Positions 8,021 to 17,080 of a DNA stretch of 61,333 nt are shown here, piece after piece. Each line of letters opens with the position of its first letter. Position 1 is the first letter of the stretch. The notes beneath the pieces are model-generated. The model did not search any database and had not been told where the DNA came from. It saw nothing but the letters and a program-made list of their open reading frames with translations. The stretch spans positions 1 through 61,333 of the forward strand of contig DATMZR010000017.1 of assembly GCA_035573435.1 (NCBI GenBank), written 5' to 3'. The translations under genes and the position numbers were made by a program. Source of the DNA: Solirubrobacterales bacterium (GTDB lineage Bacteria > Actinomycetota > Thermoleophilia > Solirubrobacterales > 70-9).

Positions 8021-9112
8021 GTGGCGGATCGAAAAGAGAGGCGCCTCAGCCGCCGTCAACTCCTCGTGGGCGGGGCGGCCGCAGCCCCGGCGCTTGCCCT
8101 CCTGCACGAGGTGGTTCCCCACCAGGGGCTGCACCACGCGCTCAGCGGCGGCCAGGCCTCGGCGGCCGGGGCGTCGACGGCCGGACATCCCGGGCATGGG
8201 GGCGCCGGCGGCGGGTTGGCTCACGCGAGCTTCGCCGGGGGCACGGTCGATCACCACGCCAACGGATTTGACCCCACCGAGATCCTGCGCGACTTCGAGC
8301 GCGGAAAGACGCGGCGGCTCGCGAGCGGCCGGGTGCTGCGCGAGTTCGAGCTGGTGGCCCACGACAAGGAGATCGAGGTCGCACCAGGGGTCAAGTTCGC
8401 GGCCTGGACCTACAACGGGCGCGTCCCGGGTCCCACTTTGCGCTGCCGCGAGGGCGAGCGCCTGCGGATCAGGTTCGCCAACGGCTCAGCGCACCCGCAC
8501 ACGGTGCACTTCCACGGGATCCACCCGGCCCACATGGACGGGGTGCCGGGGGTCGGCGAGCGAAGCGGCGGTGGGCTGATCGAGCCGGGCCAGAGCTACG
8601 CCTACGAGTTCGACGCCACTCCATTCGGCCTTCACCTCTACCACTGCCACGTGATGCCCCTCGAGTCCCACATCTCCAAGGGCCTGTACGGGGCATTCGT
8701 GATCGATCCACGGCGTGGCCGTCCGGACGCCGACGAGCTGGTGATGGTGATGAACGGCTTCGACACGAACTTCGACGCCTCGAACGAGGTGTACGCCGTG
8801 AACACGGTCGGCTTCCACTACATGGAGGAGCCAGTCCGCGTGCGGCGTGGCGAGCTGGTGCGGATCTACCTCGTCAACGTGCTCGAGTTCGACCCCGTCA
8901 ACTCCTTCCACATCCACGCCAACTTCTTCCACTACTACCCGACCGGCACATCGCTCGAGCCGACCGAGCTCACGGACACGGTCGTGCAGGCGCAGGGGCA
9001 GCGAGGGATCCTCGAGCTGCGGTTCCCGGAGCCGGGCCGCTACATGTTCCACGCCCACGTCAGCGAGTTCGCCCAGCTCGGTTGGATGGGCTTCTTCGAG
9101 GTGCTGGCCTGA
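8021..9112 (+). CDS. Tat-exported multicopper oxidase (nitrite-reductase-like)
   Basis: The 363-residue product has a Tat-type leader (SRRQLLVGG then a hydrophobic stretch) and two cupredoxin domains. Copper motifs are HFHG (163-166), YHCHVMPLESH (207-217), FHIHANFFH (296-304) and FHAHVSEF with a later Met (343-356), which gives both type 1 and inter-domain copper ligands. A His/Gly/Ala-rich spacer follows the signal. The substrate is not shown by sequence; oxidation of Mn(II), Cu(I) or Fe(II), or nitrite reduction, are all possible. It heads a four-gene operon with ZIP, an MntR-like regulator and Nramp, which favours a metal-handling role. The GTG start follows the putative operator closely. 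Confidence 0.88.
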   Translation: MADRKERRLSRRQLLVGGAAAAPALALLHEVVPHQGLHHALSGGQASAAGASTAGHPGHGGAGGGLAHASFAGGTVDHHANGFDPTEILRDFERGKTRRLASGRVLREFELVAHDKEIEVAPGVKFAAWTYNGRVPGPTLRCREGERLRIRFANGSAHPHTVHFHGIHPAHMDGVPGVGERSGGGLIEPGQSYAYEFDATPFGLHLYHCHVMPLESHISKGLYGAFVIDPRRGRPDADELVMVMNGFDTNFDASNEVYAVNTVGFHYMEEPVRVRRGELVRIYLVNVLEFDPVNSFHIHANFFHYYPTGTSLEPTELTDTVVQAQGQRGILELRFPEPGRYMFHAHVSEFAQLGWMGFFEVLA

Positions 9113-10326
9113 TGGAGGCACGTGCCGGCACCGAGCGCCCGCCTCCCGCCGCGCGCCTACCGGCTTGGGCGCTCGGCCTCATTCCCCTTTCCCTGATCGC
9201 CGGCACCGCGGCGCTGCTGGCGCTCCTGGGTGCTCCCGGGCTTGGCGATCGCACCGGGCCGCCCGTCGAGGAGCTCGCGGTGGAACGCACCGTCCTCCGA
9301 CCCGGCGAGATCGAGCTCACGGTGCGAAACGACGGCCCGGACCCGGTCGACGTTGCCCAGGTCGTGGTCAACGACGCCTTCGTCCCGTTCACGGCCAGTG
9401 ACGGGAACAGAGTCGGCAGGCTCGCAGCGACGACGCTCGACATCACCTACCCGTGGATCGAGGGCGAGGCTTACGAGATCTCCATGATCACGTCGACCGG
9501 CGCCACGATCGATCATGAGATCCCCGTGGCGGCCGAGACGCCCGAGCAGAGCTCGAGCTTCTTTGCGCTGATGGCCCTGCTCGGCCTCTACGTCGGCGTG
9601 ATCCCGGTGGCGCTGGGGATGCTGTGGCTTCCCTTCGTGCGGCGGATCGACCAGGGCTGGATTCGGCTCTTGATCGCGTTCACCGTCGGCTTGCTGACGG
9701 TCCTCGGCGTGGATGCGGCCCTGGAGGGCCTCGAGATCGGAAACGCGGCGCCGTCGGCGTTCGGGGGGCAGGCCCTCGTCCTGCTGGGCGCACTGGGCTC
9801 GTATCTGGTCCTCGCAGGGGTGGACTCCTACCTCTCCGCCCGGTCGCGGGCCTCGGTGCCCGGCGCCGCAGCCGGCGGAGGGGCGTATCTCGCGTTGCTG
9901 GTGGCGATCGGGATCGGTTTGCACAACCTCGGCGAGGGACTGGCGATCGGCTCGGCCTACGCCGTCGGCGCGCTCGCTCTGGGGACCTTCCTGGTGGTCG
10001 GCTTCGCGCTTCACAACACCACGGAGGGCCTCGCGATCGTGGCACCCCTGGCCAAGGGGACGCCGAGTCTCGCACGCCTCGGGGCCCTCGGTCTGATCGC
10101 GGGCGCCCCAGCGATCCCAGGTGCGTGGATCGGCTTCGCCGCGTTCAACCCGAGCGTCGCGGCGCTGCTGTTCGGCGTCGGAGCGGGAGCGATCGCCAGG
10201 GTCATATGGCAGCTGGTCCCGGCGATGCGCGATGGACGAGGACGGGCCCTCCATCCGGGTGCGGTGGCGGCGCTCCTCGCCGGGATGCTGGCGCTGTACC
10301 TGACAGGGCTCGTGGTGCCGGTCTGA
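9112..10326 (+). CDS. ZIP-family metal transporter with extracytoplasmic domain
   Basis: The 404-residue membrane protein has one N-terminal transmembrane segment, an extracytoplasmic beta-type domain of about 100 residues (ELTVRNDGPDPVDVAQVVVND), and then a ZIP core. The two signature helices are present: HNLGEGLAIG (near residue 270) and HNTTEGLAIVAPL (near 301), which carry the His/Glu metal ligands of ZIP transporters. It would bring Zn, Mn or Fe into the cytoplasm. The start ATG overlaps the oxidase stop by 1 nt (TGATG). The extra outer domain next to a secreted copper oxidase could let them work together, which is inference. Confidence 0.87.
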   Translation: MEARAGTERPPPAARLPAWALGLIPLSLIAGTAALLALLGAPGLGDRTGPPVEELAVERTVLRPGEIELTVRNDGPDPVDVAQVVVNDAFVPFTASDGNRVGRLAATTLDITYPWIEGEAYEISMITSTGATIDHEIPVAAETPEQSSSFFALMALLGLYVGVIPVALGMLWLPFVRRIDQGWIRLLIAFTVGLLTVLGVDAALEGLEIGNAAPSAFGGQALVLLGALGSYLVLAGVDSYLSARSRASVPGAAAGGGAYLALLVAIGIGLHNLGEGLAIGSAYAVGALALGTFLVVGFALHNTTEGLAIVAPLAKGTPSLARLGALGLIAGAPAIPGAWIGFAAFNPSVAALLFGVGAGAIARVIWQLVPAMRDGRGRALHPGAVAALLAGMLALYLTGLVVPV

Positions 10327-11042
10327 TGGCGACCGACAACCGCCACTCCGGCTTTCGGCACAGTCCCGCTGCCGCCAACTCCGAGGCGGTGGAGGACTAC
10401 ACGAAGGCGATCTATGCGCTCGCCCGTCGCTCGAAGCGGCCGGTGTCGACCACGGCGCTCGCGTCGAGGCTTGGAGTTTCCCCCGGCTCGGTGACCGCGA
10501 TGCTGAAGCGGCTCGACCAGATGGACCTGGTCCGCTACCAGCCCTACCACGGAGTGGCGCTGACGCCGGCCGGCGAGAAGGTGGCGCTGGAGGTGATGCG
10601 CCATCACCGCCTGCTGGAGTCCTTCCTCTCCGAGGCTCTCGAGATGCCCTGGGACCGAGTGCACGACGAGGCGGAGGTTCTCGAGCACTACATATCCGAG
10701 GACCTGGAACGCCGGATCGCCGAGAAACTCGGCAACCCGGAGCTGGATCCGCACGGCGATCCGATCCCAACGTCGGAGCTCGACCTGGCTGACGACAGAA
10801 CGACCGGCCTCACCGAGCTCGAGGAGGGCCAGGCGGCAACCTTCGCGCGGGTCTCCGACTCAGATCCGGAGATGCTCCGTTTCCTCGCTGAGCGCGGCAT
10901 CCGCCCGGGCGCGCGGCTGCGGCTCACCGGCACGCAGCCCTTCGGGGGGCCGCTGTTCGTCGAGGTGGAGGGGCGCGAGCATGCCCTGGGCGGCGAGCTC
11001 GCGGAGAAGATGCGAGTCGAAGTCGAGGAGGGGGCAACGTGA
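10326..11042 (+). CDS. DtxR/MntR-family metal-dependent regulator
   Basis: The 238-residue product has the DtxR layout: N-terminal winged helix (STTALASRLGVSPGSVTAMLKRL), a dimerisation/metal domain, and a C-terminal FeoA/SH3-like domain (about 165-238). Metal ligands point to manganese sensing: Asp24 replaces the Met of iron sensors, and Glu117 replaces the Cys at DtxR position 102 (EAEVLEH), as in MntR; His94, Glu120 and His121 are conserved. So it has IdeR-like length but MntR-like ligands. It overlaps ZIP by 1 nt and Nramp by 4 nt, and probably acts on the palindrome at 7997-8012. Metal choice is inferred from ligand comparison. Confidence 0.9.
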   Translation: MATDNRHSGFRHSPAAANSEAVEDYTKAIYALARRSKRPVSTTALASRLGVSPGSVTAMLKRLDQMDLVRYQPYHGVALTPAGEKVALEVMRHHRLLESFLSEALEMPWDRVHDEAEVLEHYISEDLERRIAEKLGNPELDPHGDPIPTSELDLADDRTTGLTELEEGQAATFARVSDSDPEMLRFLAERGIRPGARLRLTGTQPFGGPLFVEVEGREHALGGELAEKMRVEVEEGAT

Positions 11043-12397
11043 ACCGGGCGCTCGATTCGACCCTCGAAACGCCGGCCCCTCTTTCCACGGCGCGAATGGA
11101 GGCGGGCCAGGCGACCGTCGAGGACGTTATGCCCGGCGAGGCGGCCGTCGCCCGCGCGGCGCGGCGATCGCTCGACGGCCACGTCCGCGGGCCGGCGCGA
11201 GTCTGGCCCTTCCTCGGTCCGGCGTTCATAGCCGCGGTCGCCTATATCGACCCGGGCAACTTCGCCACCAACATCGCCGGCGGAGCGCAGTTCGGCTACC
11301 TGCTGCTGTGGGTGGTGGTGGCCGCGAACCTGGTCGCGATGGTGATCCAGACCCAGTCGGCGAAGCTGGGCATCGCGACTGGCAAGAACCTCCCGGAGCT
11401 GTGCCGCCAGACCTTCTCGCGGCCGGCCTCGATCGCTCTCTGGATCCAGGCCGAGGTCGTCGCCATGTCGACCGACGTTGCCGAAGTCGTCGGCGCTGCG
11501 CTGGGCCTTTACCTGCTGTTCGGCATTCCGCTCTTCGAAGCCGGGCTGATCGCGGGCGCGGGCGCGTTCGCCATCCTCGGCCTGCAGCAACTGGGGTTTC
11601 GGCGGCTCGAGGCCGGCATCGCCGTGCTCGCCGGGGTGGTGCTCGTCTCCTTCGCGCTCGAGATCATGTACGCGAGCCCGAACGCGGGCGACGTGGCCGG
11701 CCATCTGGTGGTGCCGGGATTCGGCGGCACCGAGAGCGTGCTGCTGGCCACCGGGATCATCGGCGCGACGGTGATGCCGCACGTCGTCTACCTGCACTCG
11801 GCGCTCACCCAGCGCCGGATCGTGGGCCGGGACGACGACGAGCGACGCCGCATCCTCGGCTTCGAGAAGGTCGACGTGGTGATCGCGATGACGATCGCGG
11901 GCGTCGTCAACCTGTCGATGATGATCATGGCGGCGGCCCTGTTCAATCAGGGTGGCCTGGCCGGGATCGATAGCATCGAGGGTGCGTTTCAGGGCCTTCA
12001 GCAGACGGTCTCGAATCACGCGGCAACGATCTTCGGAGTCGCCCTGCTTGCGTCGGGATTCGCATCCTCCTCGGTCGGGACGATGGCCGGACAGGTCGTC
12101 ATGCAGGGCTTCATCCAGCGCCGCATCCCGATCTTCGTGCGGCGGGCGATCACCCTGGCACCGGCGCTGATCGTGCTGGGAATCGGCCTTGCGCCGAGTG
12201 ACGCGCTGGTGGTCAGCCAGGTCGTGTTGTCGTTCGGGATCCCGTTCGCCCTGGTTCCGTTGCTCCTGCTCGCTCGCCGCCGCGACGTCATGGGCGTGTT
12301 CGCCAATCCGCGGTGGTTGACGGTGGTCGTAAGCGTCATCGGCGGGCTGATCATCGCCCTCAACGTCTTCCTGCTACAGCAGGTGTTTCTGGGCTAG
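11039..12397 (+). CDS. mntH: Nramp-family divalent metal transporter (MntH-like)
   Basis: The 452-residue product is an Nramp proton-coupled metal importer. The TM1 motif DPGN is at 71-74, and the TM6 motif MPH is near 246, in VMPHVVYLHSAL. A hydrophilic N-terminus of about 50 residues precedes TM1. The start is GTG, overlapping the regulator stop by 4 nt (GTGA). As the last gene of the oxidase-ZIP-regulator operon it is most likely a Mn(II) importer controlled by the MntR-like protein. It converges with the GGDEF-EAL gene, with only 14 nt between stops. Confidence 0.93.
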   Translation: MNRALDSTLETPAPLSTARMEAGQATVEDVMPGEAAVARAARRSLDGHVRGPARVWPFLGPAFIAAVAYIDPGNFATNIAGGAQFGYLLLWVVVAANLVAMVIQTQSAKLGIATGKNLPELCRQTFSRPASIALWIQAEVVAMSTDVAEVVGAALGLYLLFGIPLFEAGLIAGAGAFAILGLQQLGFRRLEAGIAVLAGVVLVSFALEIMYASPNAGDVAGHLVVPGFGGTESVLLATGIIGATVMPHVVYLHSALTQRRIVGRDDDERRRILGFEKVDVVIAMTIAGVVNLSMMIMAAALFNQGGLAGIDSIEGAFQGLQQTVSNHAATIFGVALLASGFASSSVGTMAGQVVMQGFIQRRIPIFVRRAITLAPALIVLGIGLAPSDALVVSQVVLSFGIPFALVPLLLLARRRDVMGVFANPRWLTVVVSVIGGLIIALNVFLLQQVFLG

Positions 12398-12411
12398 AGG
12401 TCGCCTCTCGC

Positions 12412-14424
12412 TCAGCTGACCAGGGCGGGTGACGGGCGGAAAAGGGCCAGGATCACCGAGCCGAACTGGTTGGAGATGATCCGGGCTCGATTGATCTCGG
12501 CGCGCGTCCAGGGCCGCTCGACCTTGCTGTACGCCTCCACGATTCCCAGGCTTTCGCCTCGGCTGACAACCGGCATGATCAAGAGCGAGCCGTAGTCGAG
12601 GGAGAGCAGGAGCTCGACCTCGCGGCGGTCGGACTGCGGATCGCCGACGAGGACCTGCACCGCCTCCTGGTCGCGCAGGACCCGGGCGGTCAGCGGATAC
12701 TGGTCCACCGAGAAGCTCTCCTCGCCGGTCCCGCCGCTCTCGGCCAATGTCTCGACTATCCCCTGCTCGGGGCGCCAGTGGGACAGGCAGACCATGTCGG
12801 CGTTGAGCTCGGCCGCGATCACGGCCATCGCGCCCTCGAGGTCGGTCCGGGAGCGGGCGCTGGCGAGTTGGGCGCTGAGGTACTCGAGCCTGCGGTCGCC
12901 GGCGGCGATCCTTCCGCCGGCCCTCGAGCCGGAACGCAAAGCCGTTGCGAGCCCTGCGCGGCAGACCTCGGCGGCCGCCGGCGAAACGAGGACCCAAGGC
13001 GCCTCTGGACGGCCGAGCGCGTAGCCCTGTCCCCATTGGACGTCGAGGTCGCTGACGACCTCCAGGTCGTCGAGGCTCTCGATCCCCTCGGCGCAAACCG
13101 TGGCGCCAATGCGTCGGGCGAAGCGGACGAAGGACTCGACCAGCGCCATCCGGGCGGGATCCGCGTGTATTCGCCTCACCAGGTCGCGGTCGAGCTTCAC
13201 GATGTCCGGCTTCATCCGCATCATCTGCTTCAGGCCCGAGTAGCCGGCTCCGGCGTCATCGATGGCGATCAGCGCCCCGCGGTCGCGCAGTTCCGCGACG
13301 GATCGAGCCAGGTTCTCATCTCGCGGCACGAATTCGTGCTCGGTGATCTCGATCACGAGGCCCGAGAGGTCGGCGGGAAGCGCCTCGACCACCGGGGCCG
13401 AGGTGAGGGCCGAGGGGCTGACATTCAGGGCCAAATGGGTGCCCATTGGACGGCCTACGGGCTCCAGGGCCGCGCGGATCGCCGCCCCGTTCAGCTCCGG
13501 TCCGAGGCCGAACGCGTGAGCCCTGGCAAACATCACCTCGGGGGAGGGCTCACCCGGGCTCGCGAAGCGTGCCAGCGCCTCGTAACCGACCAGGTGCCCG
13601 CTCGCCAGGTCGACGACAGGCTGGAAGACGGGCTTGATCCCCTCCGGGTCGGCGATCAGGGCGGCGATCTCGGTGGCCTGGTCCTCGGAGTCCGACGCCA
13701 CCTGCTCGGGATCCGATCGGCGCGTGCGCTGCTTGCCCTGACGCTTCGCGCAGTACAGAGCACCATCGGCGAGCTGGCAGAGGCGGGAAGCGTCCTCCGC
13801 GTCGACCGGGGAGATGGCGATACCCGCCGAGAACGAGAGCGTCAGTCCGCGGGCCGAGACCTCACCAACGGCTTGCCGGGCCCGCTCGGCGATCCAGTAC
13901 GCCGTCTCGCCGTTGGTTCCGGGGAGGATGAACGCGAATTCCTCGCCGCCCACCCGGGCAGCGGTGTCGGTGCCGCGGATCACCCCTCGCAGCTTCTTGG
14001 CCACCGCCCTCAGCACCTCATCCCCAAACGGGTGCCCGTGCGTGTCGTTCACCAGCTTGAAGTTGTCGAGGTCCATCGTCACCAGGGCGAGCGGCAGGTT
14101 GGCGCGGCGGGCGCGGTCGAGCTCGGTTGCCAGAACCTCTTGGAAGCCTCGATGGTTGGTGAGCCCGGTGAGCGCGTCGGTTGCCGCCAGGCCGCGCAGC
14201 TTCGTCACCTGCTGATGATGAGCCGCGGGGAGGAGACCCACCGTGCCCAGCAGGCCGATGGCGCTCAGCACGAGCACCGGCTGGCCATTGATCCCGACCG
14301 TCGCCAGCGCGATCACGCAGAGCCAGAGCATGCCGAGGCCCAGCGCCGCGGCACGCAGGAGGCCGCCGCGACTGGCCTTCGGCCGCGTCCGCATCAAACG
14401 GGTCGGAATCGCCCTGACAAGCAA
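12412..14424 (-). CDS. GGDEF-EAL-GAF cyclic-di-GMP enzyme
   Basis: The product (about 670 residues) has two N-terminal membrane segments, then GGDEF, EAL and a C-terminal GAF-like domain. The diguanylate cyclase site GGEEF (about 159-163) is intact, and RGTD five residues upstream matches the RxxD inhibitory site. The EAL domain keeps YEALARF, ALNVSP, ITEHE, the IDDAGAGYS loop, KLDRD, CAEGIES and GQGYALGRP, so it may also be active. The start is uncertain: the TTG at 14424 is preceded by GGGAGG at a good distance, but a downstream ATG at 14394 is possible and an upstream TTG at 14499 would overlap the divergent gene's start. Confidence 0.88.
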   Translation of the reverse strand: MLVRAIPTRLMRTRPKASRGGLLRAAALGLGMLWLCVIALATVGINGQPVLVLSAIGLLGTVGLLPAAHHQQVTKLRGLAATDALTGLTNHRGFQEVLATELDRARRANLPLALVTMDLDNFKLVNDTHGHPFGDEVLRAVAKKLRGVIRGTDTAARVGGEEFAFILPGTNGETAYWIAERARQAVGEVSARGLTLSFSAGIAISPVDAEDASRLCQLADGALYCAKRQGKQRTRRSDPEQVASDSEDQATEIAALIADPEGIKPVFQPVVDLASGHLVGYEALARFASPGEPSPEVMFARAHAFGLGPELNGAAIRAALEPVGRPMGTHLALNVSPSALTSAPVVEALPADLSGLVIEITEHEFVPRDENLARSVAELRDRGALIAIDDAGAGYSGLKQMMRMKPDIVKLDRDLVRRIHADPARMALVESFVRFARRIGATVCAEGIESLDDLEVVSDLDVQWGQGYALGRPEAPWVLVSPAAAEVCRAGLATALRSGSRAGGRIAAGDRRLEYLSAQLASARSRTDLEGAMAVIAAELNADMVCLSHWRPEQGIVETLAESGGTGEESFSVDQYPLTARVLRDQEAVQVLVGDPQSDRREVELLLSLDYGSLLIMPVVSRGESLGIVEAYSKVERPWTRAEINRARIISNQFGSVILALFRPSPALVS

Positions 14425-14485
14425 GAAGCCCTCCCGTAGAGCAGATCGGCGCCTGAGGCGGTTCCCTTGAGCGTGCGACCGCCGG

Positions 14486-14491
14486 TACGCT
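14486..14491 (+). promoter_or_regulatory. Putative -10 box of a leaderless gene
   Basis: TACGCT, 7 nt before the ATG at 14499. Confidence 0.5.
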
Positions 14492-14498
14492 GTCGTCA

Positions 14499-14861
14499 AT
14501 GGGGCTGGCAGAGGCCTTTCAGGAGATCCTCGATTCGCTTCCCGACGACTGGACCGATCTGGAGATCGACCTGCGCCTCGAGGACGAGGACCGTTATATC
14601 GACGCCGCGGTCATGCTGACCCAGGTCAACGCGCAGCCTTACTCGAAGGCGGACTGGCACTGGCGGCTGCTGGTTGCCCACCGGTTTGGCCATGCCGCGG
14701 CGGCCGAGACGGTGAAGGGGACGCTGGCCCTGCTCGACCAGGAAGGAATCGGGGGCCAGATGGTGCTGCGCGAGGTTCGCGAGGGCCGCGCCGAGGTTGT
14801 CCAGATGTGGGGCCGCCCGGAATCGGTGCGTCGAGAGTTTCGCCGCAGCCGAAGCCTGTGA
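14499..14861 (+). CDS. Hypothetical protein
   Basis: This gene is not recognised. The 120-residue product is soluble, acidic at the N-terminus (SLPDDWTDLEIDLRLEDEDRY) and basic at the C-terminus (RREFRRSRSL). It looks like a compact alpha/beta protein with no signal or membrane segment. TACGCT lies 7 nt before the ATG, suggesting a leaderless start. It is divergent from the GGDEF-EAL gene and is followed after 4 nt by the next small gene, so the two are probably co-transcribed. Confidence 0.72.
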   Translation: MGLAEAFQEILDSLPDDWTDLEIDLRLEDEDRYIDAAVMLTQVNAQPYSKADWHWRLLVAHRFGHAAAAETVKGTLALLDQEGIGGQMVLREVREGRAEVVQMWGRPESVRREFRRSRSL

Positions 14862-14865
14862 TCGC

Positions 14866-15186
14866 GTGGCGCGCGTAGTCGCGCTGGTCGGCGACCTGAT
14901 GCTCGCCAGCCGCGTCGAGGCGACCCTCGCCGGCGCCGGGCACGAGGTCATGCTCACCCGCCTCGACGCCGAGCCCAACGCCGGCGCCGACCTGATCGTC
15001 GCCGACGTGGACGAGGTGGATCCCGCGTCTGTGGTCAGCCTTGGCAAGCCCGTGCTGGGCTTCTACCGGCACACCGACCCCGAGAAGCGCCGGCGCGCCG
15101 AGGCTGCGGGAGTGGACCTGGTCGTGCCGCGCTCGCGACTGGCCCGCGAGCTGCCCGAGCTCGTGGAGGGGCTGCTGCGCTCTTAG
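14866..15186 (+). CDS. Hypothetical receiver-like small protein
   Basis: The 106-residue product, read from the GTG at 14866, has alternating strand/helix pattern: VARVVALVGDLMLASRV, then GADLIVADVDEVD, GKPVLGFY and GVDLVVPRSRL. This resembles a CheY-like alpha/beta fold, with an Asp in LIVADVD and a later GKP Lys, but the first acidic pair of receivers is missing, so phosphorylation is doubtful. The GTG was chosen because it lies 4 nt after the previous stop; an earlier in-frame ATG lies inside the preceding gene. It is convergent with the THI5-like gene. Function is unknown. Confidence 0.65.
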   Translation: MARVVALVGDLMLASRVEATLAGAGHEVMLTRLDAEPNAGADLIVADVDEVDPASVVSLGKPVLGFYRHTDPEKRRRAEAAGVDLVVPRSRLARELPELVEGLLRS

Positions 15187-15199
15187 CCCCTCGCGGGGC
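15186..15199. terminator. Bidirectional hairpin between convergent genes
   Basis: GCCCC and GGGGC form a 5-bp stem with loop TCGC, flanked by TTA and CTAA, exactly between the stops of two convergent genes. It is short, but its placement fits a shared terminator. Confidence 0.45.
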
Positions 15200-16183
15200 C
15201 TAATCGCCGAGGTCGAACGTCGCCTGCAGGTCGGGCCTCGCGTCGAGAATGCCGTGGGCCACATCCCATCGGCCCCAGGCGCTGAGCGCCTTCGGGTCGA
15301 ACCGGCCGGCCGGCTCGAATGCGTGCGCCGCCATCAAGGCGTCGAGCTGGTTGCGCTGCACGTCACGGTCGAGACCGGAGGTTCCGGCGAGCAGGTCCGA
15401 GAGACTGGAGCCCGAGCCGGCTCCGGATCGATAGTTGGAGACGGCGAAGCGATACCCGCGTGCGGTGGCCTCGGCCATCGACGCGGTCAGATCGGGTTCC
15501 CTTTCGATCAACTCACGAGAGGTGACGAGGACGAGCTCCGGGTATCGCGGGGCCCCGTAGTCGTCGACGCGAAAGGCGCCGATCGGGATGCCCTGGCGTT
15601 TCAACTCCACGCCCTCTGCGTTCCAAAAGGCCGTTGCCGCGTCGACGCGTCCCGCCGCCAGCGAGGCGACGGCGTTGAAGCCGATCGTCACCCGGTCGAC
15701 GGCCTCCGGATCGGCCCCGTCCGCCTGGAGCACCGAATCGAGAACCGCATCGTCGGAGGGAAGGCCGGTCACGCCCACCTTTCGACCCTCCAGGTCTCGA
15801 GGCCGGTGAACGTCGGCCGGGTCCACCAGAACCGCAGCCAGCGGGCGTTGCACGATCGGCGTGATCCCGACGACGTCGAGGCCACGCTCCCGCGCCAAGC
15901 CCAGGTCGTGGATGTCGAGGATCGCGAACTCGGCGCGGCCGGCCTCGAGCAGCTTCGGGGCGTCGGTCGAGGCCGATGGCTCCTGCACCCGCAGGTCGAT
16001 TCCCGCGTGGCGGTAGAAGCCGCGCTCGAGAGCCGAATAGATGCCGGCGTGGACGGCGTTGGGCTGGAAGTCGAGGACCAGGGTCGCTTCCCTGGAAGCG
16101 CCCGGTTCAGCGCCATCCCCGCCACAGCCGGCAACGGCGACCGAGGCGAGGATGGCCGCCAGCAGCGCGGCGACCCATCGCAT
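15200..16183 (-). CDS. NMT1/THI5-like substrate-binding lipoprotein (ThiY type)
   Basis: The 327-residue product is a secreted lipoprotein with lipobox VAGC near residue 18. The mature part resembles the NMT1/THI5-like domain of ABC substrate-binding proteins for thiamin-pyrimidine precursors: LVLDFQPNAVHAGIYSALERG, AKLLEAGRAEFAILD-type segments, EGRKVGVTGLPSDDAVL and FWNAEGVELKRQGIP. No ABC permease or ATPase gene is adjacent, so its partner must be elsewhere. The start at 16183 is set by the signal peptide; the longer open frame runs antisense through the aquaporin gene. Confidence 0.86.
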   Translation of the reverse strand: MRWVAALLAAILASVAVAGCGGDGAEPGASREATLVLDFQPNAVHAGIYSALERGFYRHAGIDLRVQEPSASTDAPKLLEAGRAEFAILDIHDLGLARERGLDVVGITPIVQRPLAAVLVDPADVHRPRDLEGRKVGVTGLPSDDAVLDSVLQADGADPEAVDRVTIGFNAVASLAAGRVDAATAFWNAEGVELKRQGIPIGAFRVDDYGAPRYPELVLVTSRELIEREPDLTASMAEATARGYRFAVSNYRSGAGSGSSLSDLLAGTSGLDRDVQRNQLDALMAAHAFEPAGRFDPKALSAWGRWDVAHGILDARPDLQATFDLGD

Positions 16184-16258
16184 CGAGGCGCCAGGATAAG
16201 GCCCGTCCGCGAAGGCTGTATAGACTCCCGCGCCACATTTGCCCGCCGACGACCCCGC

Positions 16259-16265
16259 AAGGAGG
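16259..16265 (+). promoter_or_regulatory. Strong Shine-Dalgarno deciding the aquaporin start
   Basis: AAGGAGG, 9 nt before the GTG at 16275. It favours this start over the in-frame TTG at 16239. Confidence 0.7.
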
Positions 16266-16274
16266 TTGCCCGCA

Positions 16275-17060
16275 GTGCAGGATCGAGGACTTGCCGCATA
16301 CATCGCCGAGCTGATCGGGACGCTGTTCTTGACGTTCGCCATCTGCACGGTGGTGGTGCTCTTCGTCGCCACCTCCGCCGACGCGCAGACCGGCTCGGAC
16401 TTCGCGGTCGTCGGGCTCGTGCACGGGATCGTGCTGTTCGGCTTGATTATCACCTTCGGGGCGGTCAGCGGGGGCCACTTCAACCCCGCGGTGACCTTCG
16501 CCGCCGCCGTCACCCGGCGCATCGACCCGGTCGACGCGGTGGTCTACATGCTCGCCCAGCTCTCCGGCGGCGTTCTGGGCGCTCTGCTGGTCAAGGGGCT
16601 GCTGCTCGACGAGGGGCGCGCCGCCAACTACGGCGCGGTCACGGTCAGCCCGCTGCTCGCCGGCGACTTCGCCGGGGCGGTGGTGGAAGGGATCGGAACC
16701 TTCCTGCTCGTGCTCGCAGTATGCGCTGTGGCCTTCAATCCGAGGGCGAGGAAGGAGTGGGCCCCGCTCGCGATCGGGCTCACCCTCGGCCTCGACGTGA
16801 TGATCTTCGGCCCGCTCACCGGCTCCGCCGTCAACCCGGCGCGCTGGTTCGGCCCCGCCCTGATCGGCAACGAGTGGGGGGGCGTCTGGCCCTACCTCGT
16901 CGGCCCGCTCGTCGGTGCTCTCGCGGCGGCGGCCGTGTACCGGTTCGTGATCGCCGGGGGCCAGTACGCGCTCGGCCCCGAGCCTCCCACGAGCGGCGCG
17001 GAAGTGGTCGAGAACGTCGCAGCCGACGTCTCGACGGTGGCGCGCGAGCAGCGCAAATAG
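16275..17060 (+). CDS. MIP-family aquaporin/glycerol facilitator
   Basis: The 261-residue product has six transmembrane helices and both NPA boxes: HFNPAVTFAAAV after the first half-helix and AVNPARWFGPAL after the second. It would pass water or small neutral solutes across the membrane. A 35-residue hydrophilic C-terminal tail follows the last helix. The GTG at 16275 is chosen because a perfect AAGGAGG lies 9 nt upstream. A TATAGACT sequence near 16219 is a possible -10. It is divergent from the THI5-like lipoprotein and followed 32 nt later by FO synthase. It is a different paralog from the aquaporin at 51.9 kb. Confidence 0.92.
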   Translation: MQDRGLAAYIAELIGTLFLTFAICTVVVLFVATSADAQTGSDFAVVGLVHGIVLFGLIITFGAVSGGHFNPAVTFAAAVTRRIDPVDAVVYMLAQLSGGVLGALLVKGLLLDEGRAANYGAVTVSPLLAGDFAGAVVEGIGTFLLVLAVCAVAFNPRARKEWAPLAIGLTLGLDVMIFGPLTGSAVNPARWFGPALIGNEWGGVWPYLVGPLVGALAAAAVYRFVIAGGQYALGPEPPTSGAEVVENVAADVSTVAREQRK

Positions 17061-17080
17061 TGCGCAGCCCCGCGCTGCGC

